64,000 nt of DNA from RI-43 sp033764725 (GTDB lineage Bacteria > Pseudomonadota > Alphaproteobacteria > Caulobacterales > Aquidulcibacteraceae): NCBI GenBank assembly GCA_033764725.1, contig JANRIR010000007.1:1-64000 (forward strand), given 5' to 3'. Positions 15,746-24,670 of this stretch are shown piece by piece. Each line of letters begins with the position of its first letter. Position 1 is the stretch's first letter. Both the position numbers and the translations under genes were made by a program. Under the pieces are notes generated by a model. The model did not search any database. It was not told the origin of the DNA and worked only from the letters and a program-made list of their open reading frames with translations.

Positions 15746-18136
15746 TCACACGGTCAACGCGACGGGCGCGGCCGCTTCGTCCTCGGCGTGGCGCAGCGTG
15801 ACGTGCAGGCGATGCGGGCCCGGCGCCAGCGCCCATCCATTGCGCGCCTCGTCCCATGCGGCGAGGCGACGTGGATCGATCGGAATATCGACGGCGAGGC
15901 GCTCTCCCGGCTGAAGCGCGACGCGCTGGAACGCGCACAGCTGGCGCATGCGCGGATCGTCATGGTTCTCCGCGTAGATTTGCACGGTTGCGCCGCCGGC
16001 GCGCGCAGAGCGATTGACGAGAACGGCGCGCACGCCGCCGTCCGCAGCGGCGGCGCTGTCGAGCGCGATGTCGGCGTAGCCCAAGCCATGGCCGAAGCTG
16101 AACAGCGCCGCAGGCCCATGGGCGCGATGCCCGCGATAGCCCATCGCAAGCCCTTCGGCGTAGGGCATCTCCAAGCCTTCTCGCACATAGTGCTTGTAGG
16201 CGGGCGAATCGTCGAGCTTTGCCGGCCAACTGAACGGCAGGCGTCCGCCGGGCTCTGCGTCGCCGAACAGCATGTCCGCAAGCGCGGCGCCGAATTCCTG
16301 GCCTGGGAACCAGGGCGCAAGCACGGCGCGCGCCGCGTGCAGCCACGGCATGTCCACCGGCGCGCCGACATTCAGAACCACCACCGCGTTCGGGTTCGCC
16401 GCCAGCACTGCAGCGGCGAGGTCATCCTGCAGCCCCGGCAAGCGCATGTCGGCGCGATCGTGCCCTTCGGTCTCCCAATCGGGATTTGTTCCAAGAATCA
16501 GAACGACCGCATCCGAGGCTTTCGCCGCGGCGACAGCTTCGGCGACGGGGTCTTCCGCTTGCGGCGGCGACACGCCAAAGCGTACGGCCTTCATCATGCT
16601 GTCGGGTTTGCGGTCGAAGCGGATCTCGACCGCGTAGGCGCGGCCTGCCTGCAACGTCATGCGTCCTTTCTGTTCGGTGCTGCCGAACGTGTAGAAGGCT
16701 TCGCCTTTGCGCCAGGAGTTGCGGTTCTCGACGACGCAGACGCCGTCGATGAAGAGATCCGCGTAGCCCGCGCTCAAGAGCCCGAAGTCGTGAACGCCGC
16801 TGACGTCCGGCGTGTATGTCGCGCGCATGCGCGCGCTCATCACGCCGCCTTGCTCGATGGCGGCGAAAGTGCCGAAATCCACCCATTGGCTTTCGGGCAA
16901 CAAGCGCACGCGCGTGGGCGCGCCTTCACATCCCGGCGTGTTGAACAGTTCAAGCTTGAAGCCTGCGCCAAGATCATCGGGCGCGACGAGCGTATGCGGC
17001 GCGAATGCAGGAGCGTAGCGATCGATCGAGCAGCCCTGGGCGTACACGACGCGCTCCCGCCCCAGGCGCGCGCGCAAGGCTTCCAGCGGATGCACGGCCG
17101 CATGCGCACGCACGAAGCTTGAGCCGCCGCCCATGATTTGGCCTGTCGCCGCGTTCGGTCCGATCACGGCGATCGAGTTCAGCGTGGCCGCATTCAGCGG
17201 CAATACGCCCTCATTCTTCAGAAGCACTGCGCCGGCGATCGCCGCCCGGCGGGTTAGGGCGCGATCGTCGGGGCGGTCGACGCTCTCTTCCTTGCGATCG
17301 TCGGTTTGCGCACGCGCAGTGCGCTGCGCCAGCCGCTTCAGCCGCGCGACGACGTCGTCGAGCAGGTCGGTGGGCGCTTCGCCGCGTTCGATCGCGTGCA
17401 CCAGCTTGTCGCCAAAGCTGCGCGCCGGCCCCGGCATCTCCAGGTCGAGGCCGCCGAGATAATCGCCCACGGTCGAGGTCGATCCGCCCCAATCGCTCAC
17501 GACGACGCCGTCGAACGCCCATTCGCCTTTCAGCACAGTCCGCAGCAGGAAGACGTTGGAATTCGCCTGCACGCCATTGATCCGATTGTAGGACGACATG
17601 ATCATCCAGGGCCCGGCGTCCCGCACCACCATCTCGAACGGACGAAGATAGAGTTCACGCAGCGTGCGCGCATCGACGTTTGAGCTGACGCGATGGCGCT
17701 CATATTCGGTGTCGTTGGCCACGAAATGCTTGGGGCAGGCGGCGACGCCTTCGGATTGCACGCCTTGGACGAAGGCAGTCGCGAGCGCGCCGGTGAGAAT
17801 GGGATCCTCGGAATAGCATTCGAAGTTGCGCCCGCCGATCGGCGTGCGCTGCAAATTGATCGTCGGGCCGAGGAGGACCTGGGCCTTCTTGGTCTTGGCT
17901 TCGCGGGCGAGCGCGACGCCGATGGCATGGAGCAGATCGGGATCGAAAGTCGCCCCCATGGCGACGCCGACGGGAAAGCACGCCGCCGTAGCCCCGCTCG
18001 ATAAATCGCCGCGCGCGCCATTGGGGCCGTCAGTCATCTTGAACGCAGGCAGGCCCAATGCTGGCGAGGCGTGGGTGCGCCAGAAGTCCCGCCCGCTCAT
18101 GACGCGGACCTTCTCCCTCAGCTGGTCATCCGACAC
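15746..18136 (-). CDS. glycoside hydrolase family 3 beta-glucosidase with PA14 domain
   Basis: 796 residues, GTG start with AGGGAGAA upstream. The GH3 barrel occupies the first third, with PKHFVANDTEYERH and the nucleophile Asp215 in VVVSDWGGS. The second GH3 domain follows, interrupted by a PA14-type carbohydrate-binding insert around residues 380-530 (YTPDVSGVHDFGLLSAGYADLFIDG), and a fibronectin-like C-terminal domain ends the protein. No signal peptide is seen, so it probably acts in the cytoplasm on short imported beta-glucosides. It is convergent with the Tat SDR, only 15 bases apart, and is not in an operon with a transporter. Confidence 0.9.
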   Translation of the reverse strand: MSDDQLREKVRVMSGRDFWRTHASPALGLPAFKMTDGPNGARGDLSSGATAACFPVGVAMGATFDPDLLHAIGVALAREAKTKKAQVLLGPTINLQRTPIGGRNFECYSEDPILTGALATAFVQGVQSEGVAACPKHFVANDTEYERHRVSSNVDARTLRELYLRPFEMVVRDAGPWMIMSSYNRINGVQANSNVFLLRTVLKGEWAFDGVVVSDWGGSTSTVGDYLGGLDLEMPGPARSFGDKLVHAIERGEAPTDLLDDVVARLKRLAQRTARAQTDDRKEESVDRPDDRALTRRAAIAGAVLLKNEGVLPLNAATLNSIAVIGPNAATGQIMGGGSSFVRAHAAVHPLEALRARLGRERVVYAQGCSIDRYAPAFAPHTLVAPDDLGAGFKLELFNTPGCEGAPTRVRLLPESQWVDFGTFAAIEQGGVMSARMRATYTPDVSGVHDFGLLSAGYADLFIDGVCVVENRNSWRKGEAFYTFGSTEQKGRMTLQAGRAYAVEIRFDRKPDSMMKAVRFGVSPPQAEDPVAEAVAAAKASDAVVLILGTNPDWETEGHDRADMRLPGLQDDLAAAVLAANPNAVVVLNVGAPVDMPWLHAARAVLAPWFPGQEFGAALADMLFGDAEPGGRLPFSWPAKLDDSPAYKHYVREGLEMPYAEGLAMGYRGHRAHGPAALFSFGHGLGYADIALDSAAAADGGVRAVLVNRSARAGGATVQIYAENHDDPRMRQLCAFQRVALQPGERLAVDIPIDPRRLAAWDEARNGWALAPGPHRLHVTLRHAEDEAAAPVALTV

Positions 18137-18250
18137 GGCGTTCTCCCTAATGCCTCACGGCATATTCAGCGCCTGCGCGAAAAAGCAAAGGCCGACGAGA
18201 CTGGGCCGGCGCACATCGTGGGCGGAGGGCGACCGTTCGCGTAGGCCGAC

Positions 18251-20206
18251 TTATGTCGATCGGAACCCGACCTTGGCGTGCGTGCCGTCGCAATAGGGCT
18301 TTGCGCTGGATTGCCCGCAGCGGCACAGCTTGGCCGCCGATTGGCGCGCCACGACGCGGCCCGTGCCGGAGATGATCTCCATATTGCCGCGCACGATGAG
18401 CGGCCCATCCTGTTGCGGCGCGATGTCGAGAGGGCCGTCGCGTACCGCGAGCATCGCAGTCGCCTCGCCGGTCGGCGGCTCGCCGCTCGCGCTGAACCCG
18501 ACCTCATGATGGGAGCCGTCGCAGAACGGCTTGTTGCGGGATGCGCCGCAGCGGCACAGCGTGGCGCGATAGCCGAACGCGACGCCGTCGATGCGCAGGT
18601 CGCCGCGAAAGGCGTAAGGGCCCGCCTCGCGCACGGCGATGAGATTGACCGGCGGCGGCTGCTCCTCGCGGCCGCCATCCTTGCGTCGATACTGAATGGC
18701 GCCGGATGGGCATGCGCGCGCCACGGCCATCAGCTCGTCAGCGTCCATCGCGTCGGGATGAATCCAGGGGCCCTTCACATTGGCGAGAAACACGTTCGGC
18801 GCGCCGGTGACGCAGAAGCGCGCATGAATGCATAATTTTCCGCTGAATGTGAGTTGCACCGTCTCGCCGTCCACCACTTCGGCGCCGTCGATCATCGTCG
18901 TCGGGGGAGCCGGCAGCGTGTGTGAGGCGACTGCTTCGTTCTGCGATGCAGGCGGCGTCGCAGACATATCGAGGAATCGCCGCGCGCGCGCCGCCAGCGC
19001 CTTGAACAGACCCGCCGCGCGCGCCACGCGTGCGTCGTCCTGATCAAGACGCGCTGCGTATCGCGCAAGCTCATCGACGCGCTCGGCGAAAAAGCGCCGT
19101 GCGCTCGCGCCTTGGGGAAAGGGCGCCGCGTCGCGCAGCGCCGTGAACGACATGCCCGCATTGCAGCGCGGATTGGAAGGGCCGGCGGGGCGGCGCGCAG
19201 CGCTCTCGGCGAGCAGCGTCATCGCCTTCATCAGATCGATGGCGAGATCGACGGCGAGGCTTTTTTCCGCGCTCGGCCCATGCACGGAATAGGAATAAGC
19301 CAGCAGCCGCAGCATCGTCTGGTAGGTCGCGTTGGCGACGTCGACGATCGCTGCGGCGGCGTCATCCTCCAGCCAAACCCGCCCTTCGCCGATCGGCGGA
19401 CGGCGCAGCACCGGGTTGGTTGCGGCCGGATGGGCGGGAACGAACGCGGGATTGCGGGCCAGCATCGCCTGGTATTCGTCGCGGATTTTGCGGAACCGGC
19501 AAAAGTGCGAGTCGGGGCTTTCGGCGCTGGCGCCTTCGCCTTCCGCGATGATCGTCGCGCACGCTGCGATCGCGGTCTTCGAGCACAGCACGGGCCTTGC
19601 GCCTTTGAGATCGATCTCGTTCGGCGAAAGCTGCAGGGCGGGATCGCCGCAGAACAGATCCGTTTCGCCCAGGCGATCGGTCATGAATTGCAGCGCGAAC
19701 TCCATGGTCTGGTAGAATTGGCCGACGGTTTCGTAGTCGATCCCCATCGGCGTCAGGCGCGGTTTCGGCGCGCCGCGCTGAAACGTATGGTGCTCGAAGC
19801 CGGCGCCGTCGGGTTCGTCGGATCCTTCCGGCCGTTCCAGATGGATGAAGTGCTGCAGCACATTCATGTCGAACGGCGCCAGTTTCGCTACGACACCGCC
19901 CGGAAGGCGGCCCGGAGCGAGGGGAAAGTTATCGCGGCCGAAGGCCGGGCTGCCGCCGAGCGCGGCGGTGATGTTCCACACCGCCGCCAAATGGCCCATT
20001 TCGTCGATGGCGACATCCAGGATCGCGCGCCGCCAGCGCTTCACCGCCGCGGCCTCTTCGGCGTCGAGCCCTTCGCCTTCGCCGTCCTTCAGGCTGAAGG
20101 CGGCGTAGAGATAGGTGCACATCAGATTGTGCTCGAGCTCAGACGCCTCGTAGAGGGCGTGGATCAGTTGTTCGCGCGTGGGCGCGAGGATAGGTGCGGC
20201 TGACAT
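18251..20206 (-). CDS. ferritin-like / 4Fe-4S / double CDGSH multidomain protein
   Basis: 651 residues from ATG 20206 (GGAGATCC upstream). Four modules are visible. Residues 1-350 are a ferritin-like helical domain of the VioB/RebD N-terminal kind, with ELEHNLMCTYLYAAF and AIDEMGHLAAVW supplying ExxH-type iron ligands. About residues 450-520 form a divergent single-cluster ferredoxin domain (Fer4_19-like: CIHARFC ... ACPSGAIQY). Two CDGSH iron-sulfur domains follow, CRCGASRNKPFCDGSH and CRCGQSSAKPYCDGTH. The protein may couple a diiron oxidase to internal electron carriers; the reaction is unknown. It diverges from a FixJ-type regulator across a short promoter region containing a palindrome. 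Confidence 0.85.
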   Translation of the reverse strand: MSAAPILAPTREQLIHALYEASELEHNLMCTYLYAAFSLKDGEGEGLDAEEAAAVKRWRRAILDVAIDEMGHLAAVWNITAALGGSPAFGRDNFPLAPGRLPGGVVAKLAPFDMNVLQHFIHLERPEGSDEPDGAGFEHHTFQRGAPKPRLTPMGIDYETVGQFYQTMEFALQFMTDRLGETDLFCGDPALQLSPNEIDLKGARPVLCSKTAIAACATIIAEGEGASAESPDSHFCRFRKIRDEYQAMLARNPAFVPAHPAATNPVLRRPPIGEGRVWLEDDAAAAIVDVANATYQTMLRLLAYSYSVHGPSAEKSLAVDLAIDLMKAMTLLAESAARRPAGPSNPRCNAGMSFTALRDAAPFPQGASARRFFAERVDELARYAARLDQDDARVARAAGLFKALAARARRFLDMSATPPASQNEAVASHTLPAPPTTMIDGAEVVDGETVQLTFSGKLCIHARFCVTGAPNVFLANVKGPWIHPDAMDADELMAVARACPSGAIQYRRKDGGREEQPPPVNLIAVREAGPYAFRGDLRIDGVAFGYRATLCRCGASRNKPFCDGSHHEVGFSASGEPPTGEATAMLAVRDGPLDIAPQQDGPLIVRGNMEIISGTGRVVARQSAAKLCRCGQSSAKPYCDGTHAKVGFRST

Positions 20207-20253
20207 GCAGGATCTCCGGCGCGATCTTCCCGCGACGCGCGCTTCAGCTGCAA

Positions 20254-20269
20254 CCATATCATGGTATAG
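20254..20269. promoter_or_regulatory. candidate palindromic operator, site 1
   Basis: CCATAT-CATG-GTATAG, an imperfect 6-4-6 inverted repeat in the 86 bp between the divergent ferritin/CDGSH gene and the FixJ-type regulator. It resembles two better palindromes at 20949 and 22637. A LuxR/FixJ-type HTH dimer would fit such a site. Confidence 0.4.
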
Positions 20270-20292
20270 TAGCCGGCCTAGAGGACAGCGAC

Positions 20293-20937
20293 TTGAGTGA
20301 CGCGATGGACCCGCCGATCGTGCATATCGTCGACGACGACGCCTCCTTGCGCCGCGCCCTGGACAGCCTGTTCCGCTCCACCGGCCAGGCGGTTCGCCTT
20401 TATGACTCCGCCGACAGCTTCCTTCAGGCGCAGCTCCCAGACGCCCCCGGCTGCATCGTGCTCGATGTGCGCATGCCCGGCATGAGCGGCTTCGACGCGC
20501 AACACAGGCTGGATGCGCTCGGCGTCCATCTGCCGATCATCTTCATGACTGGGCATGGCGACATTCCCATGAGCGTGCGCGCCATGAAAGCCGGCGCGAT
20601 GGACTTTCTCGCCAAGCCGTTCCGCGATCAGGAGCTGCTCGACGCCGTCGCCGCCGCGCTGGCGCGCAGCAAGGCGCAGCGCGCAGAACTCGGCAAGCGC
20701 GACGCCTTGACCGCCGCCTATGCGACGCTGACCGCGCGCGAGCGTCAGGTCATGGCGCTTGTCGCCGCCGGCAAAATGAACAAACAGGTGGCCGGCGATC
20801 TCGCGCTGAGCGAAATCACCGTGAAAATCCATCGCGGCGCCGCGATGCGCAAGATGGGCGCAAAGACGCTGGCCGATCTTGTCCGCATGGCCGAAGCGCT
20901 CGGCGTGCGTGCGGGCGCCGGGTCGTCGCCCGCCTAG
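20293..20937 (+). CDS. FixJ/NarL-type response regulator
   Basis: 214 residues from TTG 20293, which has GAGGA seven bases upstream; an ATG at 20305 is the alternative. The receiver domain has the acidic pocket VDDD, the phospho-acceptor Asp in CIVLDVRMPG and the conserved Lys in FLAKPF. The stretch FMTGHGDIPMSVRAMKAGAMDF is typical of the FixJ branch. A LuxR-type helix-turn-helix ends the protein (LTARERQVMALVAAGKMNKQVA). It is probably activated by the histidine kinase two genes downstream and may act at the nearby TATAC-type palindromes. Confidence 0.9.
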   Translation: MSDAMDPPIVHIVDDDASLRRALDSLFRSTGQAVRLYDSADSFLQAQLPDAPGCIVLDVRMPGMSGFDAQHRLDALGVHLPIIFMTGHGDIPMSVRAMKAGAMDFLAKPFRDQELLDAVAAALARSKAQRAELGKRDALTAAYATLTARERQVMALVAAGKMNKQVAGDLALSEITVKIHRGAAMRKMGAKTLADLVRMAEALGVRAGAGSSPA

Positions 20938-20948
20938 GCGCTGCCTGC

Positions 20949-20964
20949 TCATACCTGCGTATGA
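20949..20964. promoter_or_regulatory. candidate palindromic operator, site 2
   Basis: TCATAC-CTGC-GTATGA, a perfect 6-4-6 inverted repeat, 36 bp upstream of the single-domain response regulator gene and right after the FixJ-type regulator gene. Confidence 0.5.
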
Positions 20965-21000
20965 TTTCATCGCAGCCCGATACCGCCCACAGGTGTTGCG

Positions 21001-21369
21001 GTGACTCAGGACGCCCTCGTTTCAATCATCGACGACGACGCCTCGATGCGCGCGGCCCTCGTGGGTCTCGTGCGCGCGCTCGGCTATCGTGTGCGCGGCT
21101 TCGCCAATGCGGAAGACTTTCTGGCGGCCGGCGGCGCGGGGGACAGCCGCGCCATCGTCACCGACATCCAGATGCCCGGGCTGTCCGGCGTCGAGCTGGC
21201 GGAGCGCCTGGCGGCCGAGGGCTGTGCTGCGCCGATCATCATGATCACTGCGCGGGTCGAGTCGGGCCTGCATGAGCGCGCGCTGGCCAGCGGCGCCTTT
21301 TGCGTGCTCAAGAAGCCCTTCCTGGCCGAGGCGTTGATCGATTGCCTGGAGCGCGCCCTGGCGCGATAG
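21001..21369 (+). CDS. single-domain response regulator
   Basis: 122 residues, GTG start. Only a receiver domain: acidic pocket IDDD, phospho-acceptor Asp in IVTDIQMPG, Thr in MITAR and Lys in VLKKPF. There is no output domain, so it may relay phosphate or act as a sink for the kinase encoded 25 bases downstream, in the manner of single-domain regulators beside FixL-type kinases. A perfect palindrome lies just upstream. Confidence 0.88.
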   Translation: MTQDALVSIIDDDASMRAALVGLVRALGYRVRGFANAEDFLAAGGAGDSRAIVTDIQMPGLSGVELAERLAAEGCAAPIIMITARVESGLHERALASGAFCVLKKPFLAEALIDCLERALAR

Positions 21370-21394
21370 CGGGCCTTGCGCTACGGAACAGCGC

Positions 21395-22630
21395 ATGGCC
21401 GAAGCCGATCACCGTCAACGGACCGCCGAAGACGCGTTGCGCGAGAGCGAGTACCGCTACCGCAATCTGTTTCAGGCGATGGCGGCCTCGTTCTGGGAGC
21501 TCGATTTCACCCCCGTCGGCGGAATGCTGCGCGATTTGCGCAAGCAAGGGGTCGGCGATTTCGCCGCCTATTTCGCAGAGCATCCAGCATTCGTGCGGCG
21601 CATGATGCAGGCCACTCGGGTGATCGACGTCAACGACCAGACGGTGGCGCTGTTCGGCGACGGCGACAAATCCGCCCTGTTTCAGACGCTCGATGTGTAT
21701 TGGCCTGAGGAAAGCTCGCAGGTCTACGCAGACAGCGTGATCGCTGCGGTCAGCGGCAAGCCGAGCTTCGCTGCTGAAACGCGGCTTCGCAAGCTCAACG
21801 GCGAGATTTTCGATGCGCTCTTTACGGCATGCTTCGCCCCGGAATCCGTCGCCGACGGCAAATTGCTCATCGGCGTGATCGATACATCCGAACGCGTCCG
21901 CGCCCAGGCGATGTTGCGCCAGCTGCAGGCGGAGTTTGCCCACGCGGCGCGCGTGTCCATGCTGGGCGAGCTGACGGCCTCGATCGCGCACGAGGTCAAT
22001 CAGCCGCTGGCCGCCATCGCCACGAACGCCTCGGCGGGATTGCGCTGGCTCGATCGCGCGGAGCCTGATATCGCCGAGGTGCGCGCCTTGACCGCGCGCA
22101 TCATCGCTGACGCGCAGCGCGCCGCCGAGGTGATCGCGCGCATTCGCGCCATGGCCAGCCGGAATGCCGCGCAATCGGCGCCGATCAGCGTCAACAGCGT
22201 GGTCGAAGAGGCCATGCTGTTCCTCGCGCACGAACTGCAAGGCCACGAGGTGTCGCTCACGCTGGCGCTCGGCAAGGATTTGCCGGCGGTGATGGCTGAT
22301 CGCATCCAGCTGCAGCAGGTCGTCGTCAATCTCGCGGTCAACGCCATACAGGCCATGACCCAAACGCCGCCGCAGAAGCGCCGCTTGACCATTCGCACGC
22401 GCCTTTCCGGCGCGCAGGTGTGCGCAACGGTCGAGGATGCAGGGCCCGGCATCGGAGACGCGCGCAAGGAGCGCCTTTTCGAAAGTTTCTTCACCACCAA
22501 AAGCGATGGGATGGGCATGGGATTGCCGATCTGCCGGTCGATTGTGGAGTCGTATGGCGGCGCCATCGATGCGGCGAATGGCGAAGCCGGCGGCGCGGTG
22601 TTCACGGTTGCGCTGCCCGCTGCGCGCTGA
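21395..22630 (+). CDS. PAS-domain sensor histidine kinase, FixL-like
   Basis: 411 residues. No transmembrane segment is visible, so it should sense from the cytoplasm. The N-terminal half is a PAS region (YRYRNLFQAMAASFWELDF ... VIDVNDQTVALFG); no obvious heme-His signature was identified. The DHp helix carries the phosphorylated His in ASIAHEVNQPLAAI, and the ATPase domain shows VVNLAVNAIQAM (N box), VEDAGPGIG (G1) and GMGMGLPICRSIV (G2). Together with the two response regulators upstream it forms one two-component system. The signal is unknown. Confidence 0.9.
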   Translation: MAEADHRQRTAEDALRESEYRYRNLFQAMAASFWELDFTPVGGMLRDLRKQGVGDFAAYFAEHPAFVRRMMQATRVIDVNDQTVALFGDGDKSALFQTLDVYWPEESSQVYADSVIAAVSGKPSFAAETRLRKLNGEIFDALFTACFAPESVADGKLLIGVIDTSERVRAQAMLRQLQAEFAHAARVSMLGELTASIAHEVNQPLAAIATNASAGLRWLDRAEPDIAEVRALTARIIADAQRAAEVIARIRAMASRNAAQSAPISVNSVVEEAMLFLAHELQGHEVSLTLALGKDLPAVMADRIQLQQVVVNLAVNAIQAMTQTPPQKRRLTIRTRLSGAQVCATVEDAGPGIGDARKERLFESFFTTKSDGMGMGLPICRSIVESYGGAIDAANGEAGGAVFTVALPAAR

Positions 22631-22636
22631 GCGCCC

Positions 22637-22652
22637 TTATACGCGCGTATGA
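22637..22652. promoter_or_regulatory. candidate palindromic operator, site 3
   Basis: TTATAC-GCGC-GTATGA, near-perfect 6-4-6 inverted repeat just after the kinase gene and about 80 bp upstream of the alpha/beta hydrolase gene. It matches site 2 in ten of its twelve half-site positions or more. Confidence 0.45.
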
Positions 22653-22733
22653 GCGCACTAACCCTATGGAGAATGGCGATCGGCGCGCGGCGCGCGCATC
22701 CTGGCTTCATCACCTCGAAGCGGAGATCGTTCC

Positions 22734-23537
22734 ATGACCAAGACCATCGTCCTCGTGCACGGCGCCTGGCTGAACGCCCGATCCTGGGAACAGTGGAAGG
22801 CGCGCTACGAAGCCAGAGGCTATACCGTGATCGCCTCGGATTGGCCCGGCGATGAGGGCGATCCGGTCGACCTCAAGGCGCATCCGAACAAGGCGTTGAC
22901 GCATTTCGGGCCCAAGGAAATCGTCGATCATTACGAAGCCCTGATCCGTGCGCTGCCGGAGGCGCCGATCCTTATGGGGCACTCCGCCGGCGGCGTGTTC
23001 GTGCAGCATTTGGCCGATCGCGGTCTCGGCGTCGCCGCCATCGCCATCGATCCCGCGCCGACGCCGGGCGTCGGCATCCCGCTCGATGGGCTCTTGTCCG
23101 CGTTGCCTGTGCTGAGCGACCCGTTCAGCGGCGCGAAAGTCGTCTCGATGTCGAAGGCGTTCTTCGCAGCCCGCTTCGCCAACGGGCTGCCGCGCGACCA
23201 GGTGGATGCGCATTTCGAGCGCTACATCGTGCCGACTGCGGGCAAGGTCTATTGGGACGGCGTCACCTCCGGCGGCGCAGGGTCGATCGATTGGGACAGC
23301 GCCATCCGGCCGCCGATGCTTCTGATCGGCGGCAGCAAGGATTTGATAGCGCCGTCGAGCATGACGGAGTCGATCTTCAAAAAGCAAAAGCACGCTGCGT
23401 CGCTGACCGAATACAAGCTCTTCGAGGATCGCTCGCACTACCTTTGCGCCGAGCCGGGCTGGGAAGAGGTCGCCGATTTCGCGCTCGCCTGGGCCGAGAA
23501 GCATCAGCGTGAAGGCGGTTCGGCCAAGGCGGCATGA
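22734..23537 (+). CDS. alpha/beta hydrolase
   Basis: 267 residues. Oxyanion-hole region LVHGAWLNARSW, nucleophile elbow GHSAGG (Ser near residue 84), an acidic residue region after LLIGGSKD and the catalytic His in DRSHYLCAEPGW. No signal peptide. The family includes esterases and carbon-carbon hydrolases, and the substrate is unknown. The preceding palindrome matches those near the two-component genes, so it may be a member of that regulon. Confidence 0.85.
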   Translation: MTKTIVLVHGAWLNARSWEQWKARYEARGYTVIASDWPGDEGDPVDLKAHPNKALTHFGPKEIVDHYEALIRALPEAPILMGHSAGGVFVQHLADRGLGVAAIAIDPAPTPGVGIPLDGLLSALPVLSDPFSGAKVVSMSKAFFAARFANGLPRDQVDAHFERYIVPTAGKVYWDGVTSGGAGSIDWDSAIRPPMLLIGGSKDLIAPSSMTESIFKKQKHAASLTEYKLFEDRSHYLCAEPGWEEVADFALAWAEKHQREGGSAKAA

Positions 23538-23597
23538 CCGCCGGCAATGTTCTGCAAAGCGAAAAGCGTTTCACCCAGTCGAAATCGGGAGTTCGCC

Positions 23598-24446
23598 ATG
23601 CCATACGTTTCCGCCGCCGGCGCAGACATTTTCTATAAGGATTGGGGGCCGCGCGAGGCGCAGCCGATCGTGTTCCATCACGGCTGGCCGCTCAGCGCCG
23701 ACGATTGGGACAGCCAAATGCTGTTCTTTCTGCATCGCGGCTATCGCGTCATCGCCCACGACCGTCGCGGCCACGGCCGGTCGTCGCAAACCGATGGCGG
23801 CCATGAGATGGATACTTACGCCGCCGACGTCGCCGCGCTTGCCGATGCGCTCGATCTCAAGGGCGCGGTGCATATCGGCCATTCCACCGGCGGCGGCGAA
23901 GTGGCGCGCTATGTCGCGCGGGCGCGCCCGGGGCGCGTGGGAAAGGCTGTGCTCGTGGGAGCGGTGCCGCCGATCATGGTGAAGTCCGCGGCCAATCCCG
24001 GCGGCCTGCCGATCGACGCGTTCGATGGGTTGCGCGCCGCGCTCGTCGCCAACCGCGCGCAATTCTTCATCGATGTGCCGGCGGGGCCGTTCTACGGTTT
24101 CAACCGCAATGGCGCGAAAGTCTCGCAGGGGCTGATCGACAATTGGTGGCGCCAAGGCATGATGGGCGCAGCCAACGCGCACTATGAATGCATCAAGGCG
24201 TTTTCCGAAACCGATTTCACCGAAGATCTCAAAGCGATCGACGCGCCGACCTTCGTCGCGCACGGCACGGATGATCAAATCGTGCCGTACGAGGATTCCG
24301 CGCCGCTCGCGGTGAAGCTGCTGAAGAAGGGGGTCCTGAAGGCCTATCCTGGCCTGCCGCACGGCCTGCTTGCGACGCATCCTGAGATCATCAATCCTGA
24401 TCTGCTGGCTTTCGTGGAAGGTAAGCCGATCGCCGGCGCCGTCTGA
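23598..24446 (+). CDS. alpha/beta hydrolase, arylesterase / non-heme chloroperoxidase type
   Basis: 282 residues from ATG 23598. The pattern is that of the cofactor-free haloperoxidase/arylesterase group: FHHGWPLSADDWD, RVIAHDRRGHGRS, nucleophile GHSTGGGEVARYVAR, HGTDDQIVPYEDS with the catalytic Asp, and the His in YPGLPHGLLATH. In vivo these are generally esterases; the perhydrolase activity is a laboratory side reaction. It follows the previous hydrolase by 60 bases and probably shares its transcript. Confidence 0.88.
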   Translation: MPYVSAAGADIFYKDWGPREAQPIVFHHGWPLSADDWDSQMLFFLHRGYRVIAHDRRGHGRSSQTDGGHEMDTYAADVAALADALDLKGAVHIGHSTGGGEVARYVARARPGRVGKAVLVGAVPPIMVKSAANPGGLPIDAFDGLRAALVANRAQFFIDVPAGPFYGFNRNGAKVSQGLIDNWWRQGMMGAANAHYECIKAFSETDFTEDLKAIDAPTFVAHGTDDQIVPYEDSAPLAVKLLKKGVLKAYPGLPHGLLATHPEIINPDLLAFVEGKPIAGAV

Positions 24447-24550
24447 GCGATCAGTGCGTCGTGCTCAACGGATGGCGTGTTCATCAGTGAGGGCGTGGCT
24501 GGACGGCCCTCGACGCCGCCGCTATACACCCCGTCCCGCCCATGCGGCGC

Positions 24551-24626
24551 GCCTAGGTAGCTCAGTCGGTAGAGCAGCGGATTGAAAATCCGCGTGTCGG
24601 TGGTTCGATTCCGCCCCTAGGCACCA
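24551..24626 (+). tRNA. tRNA-Phe (GAA)
   Basis: 76 bases including an encoded CCA. Acceptor arms GCCTAGG and CCTAGGC pair fully. The anticodon stem GCGGA/TCCGC encloses loop TTGAAAA, giving anticodon GAA (Phe). The D arm (GGTAGCTCAGTCGGTAGAGCA) is split here only by description, and the T arm GGTGG-TTCGATT-CCGCC is standard. Confidence 0.95.
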
Positions 24627-24670
24627 CGGCCAGCCTCGCCGGACGCCCGGGATTGGGGTATCACACGCTG

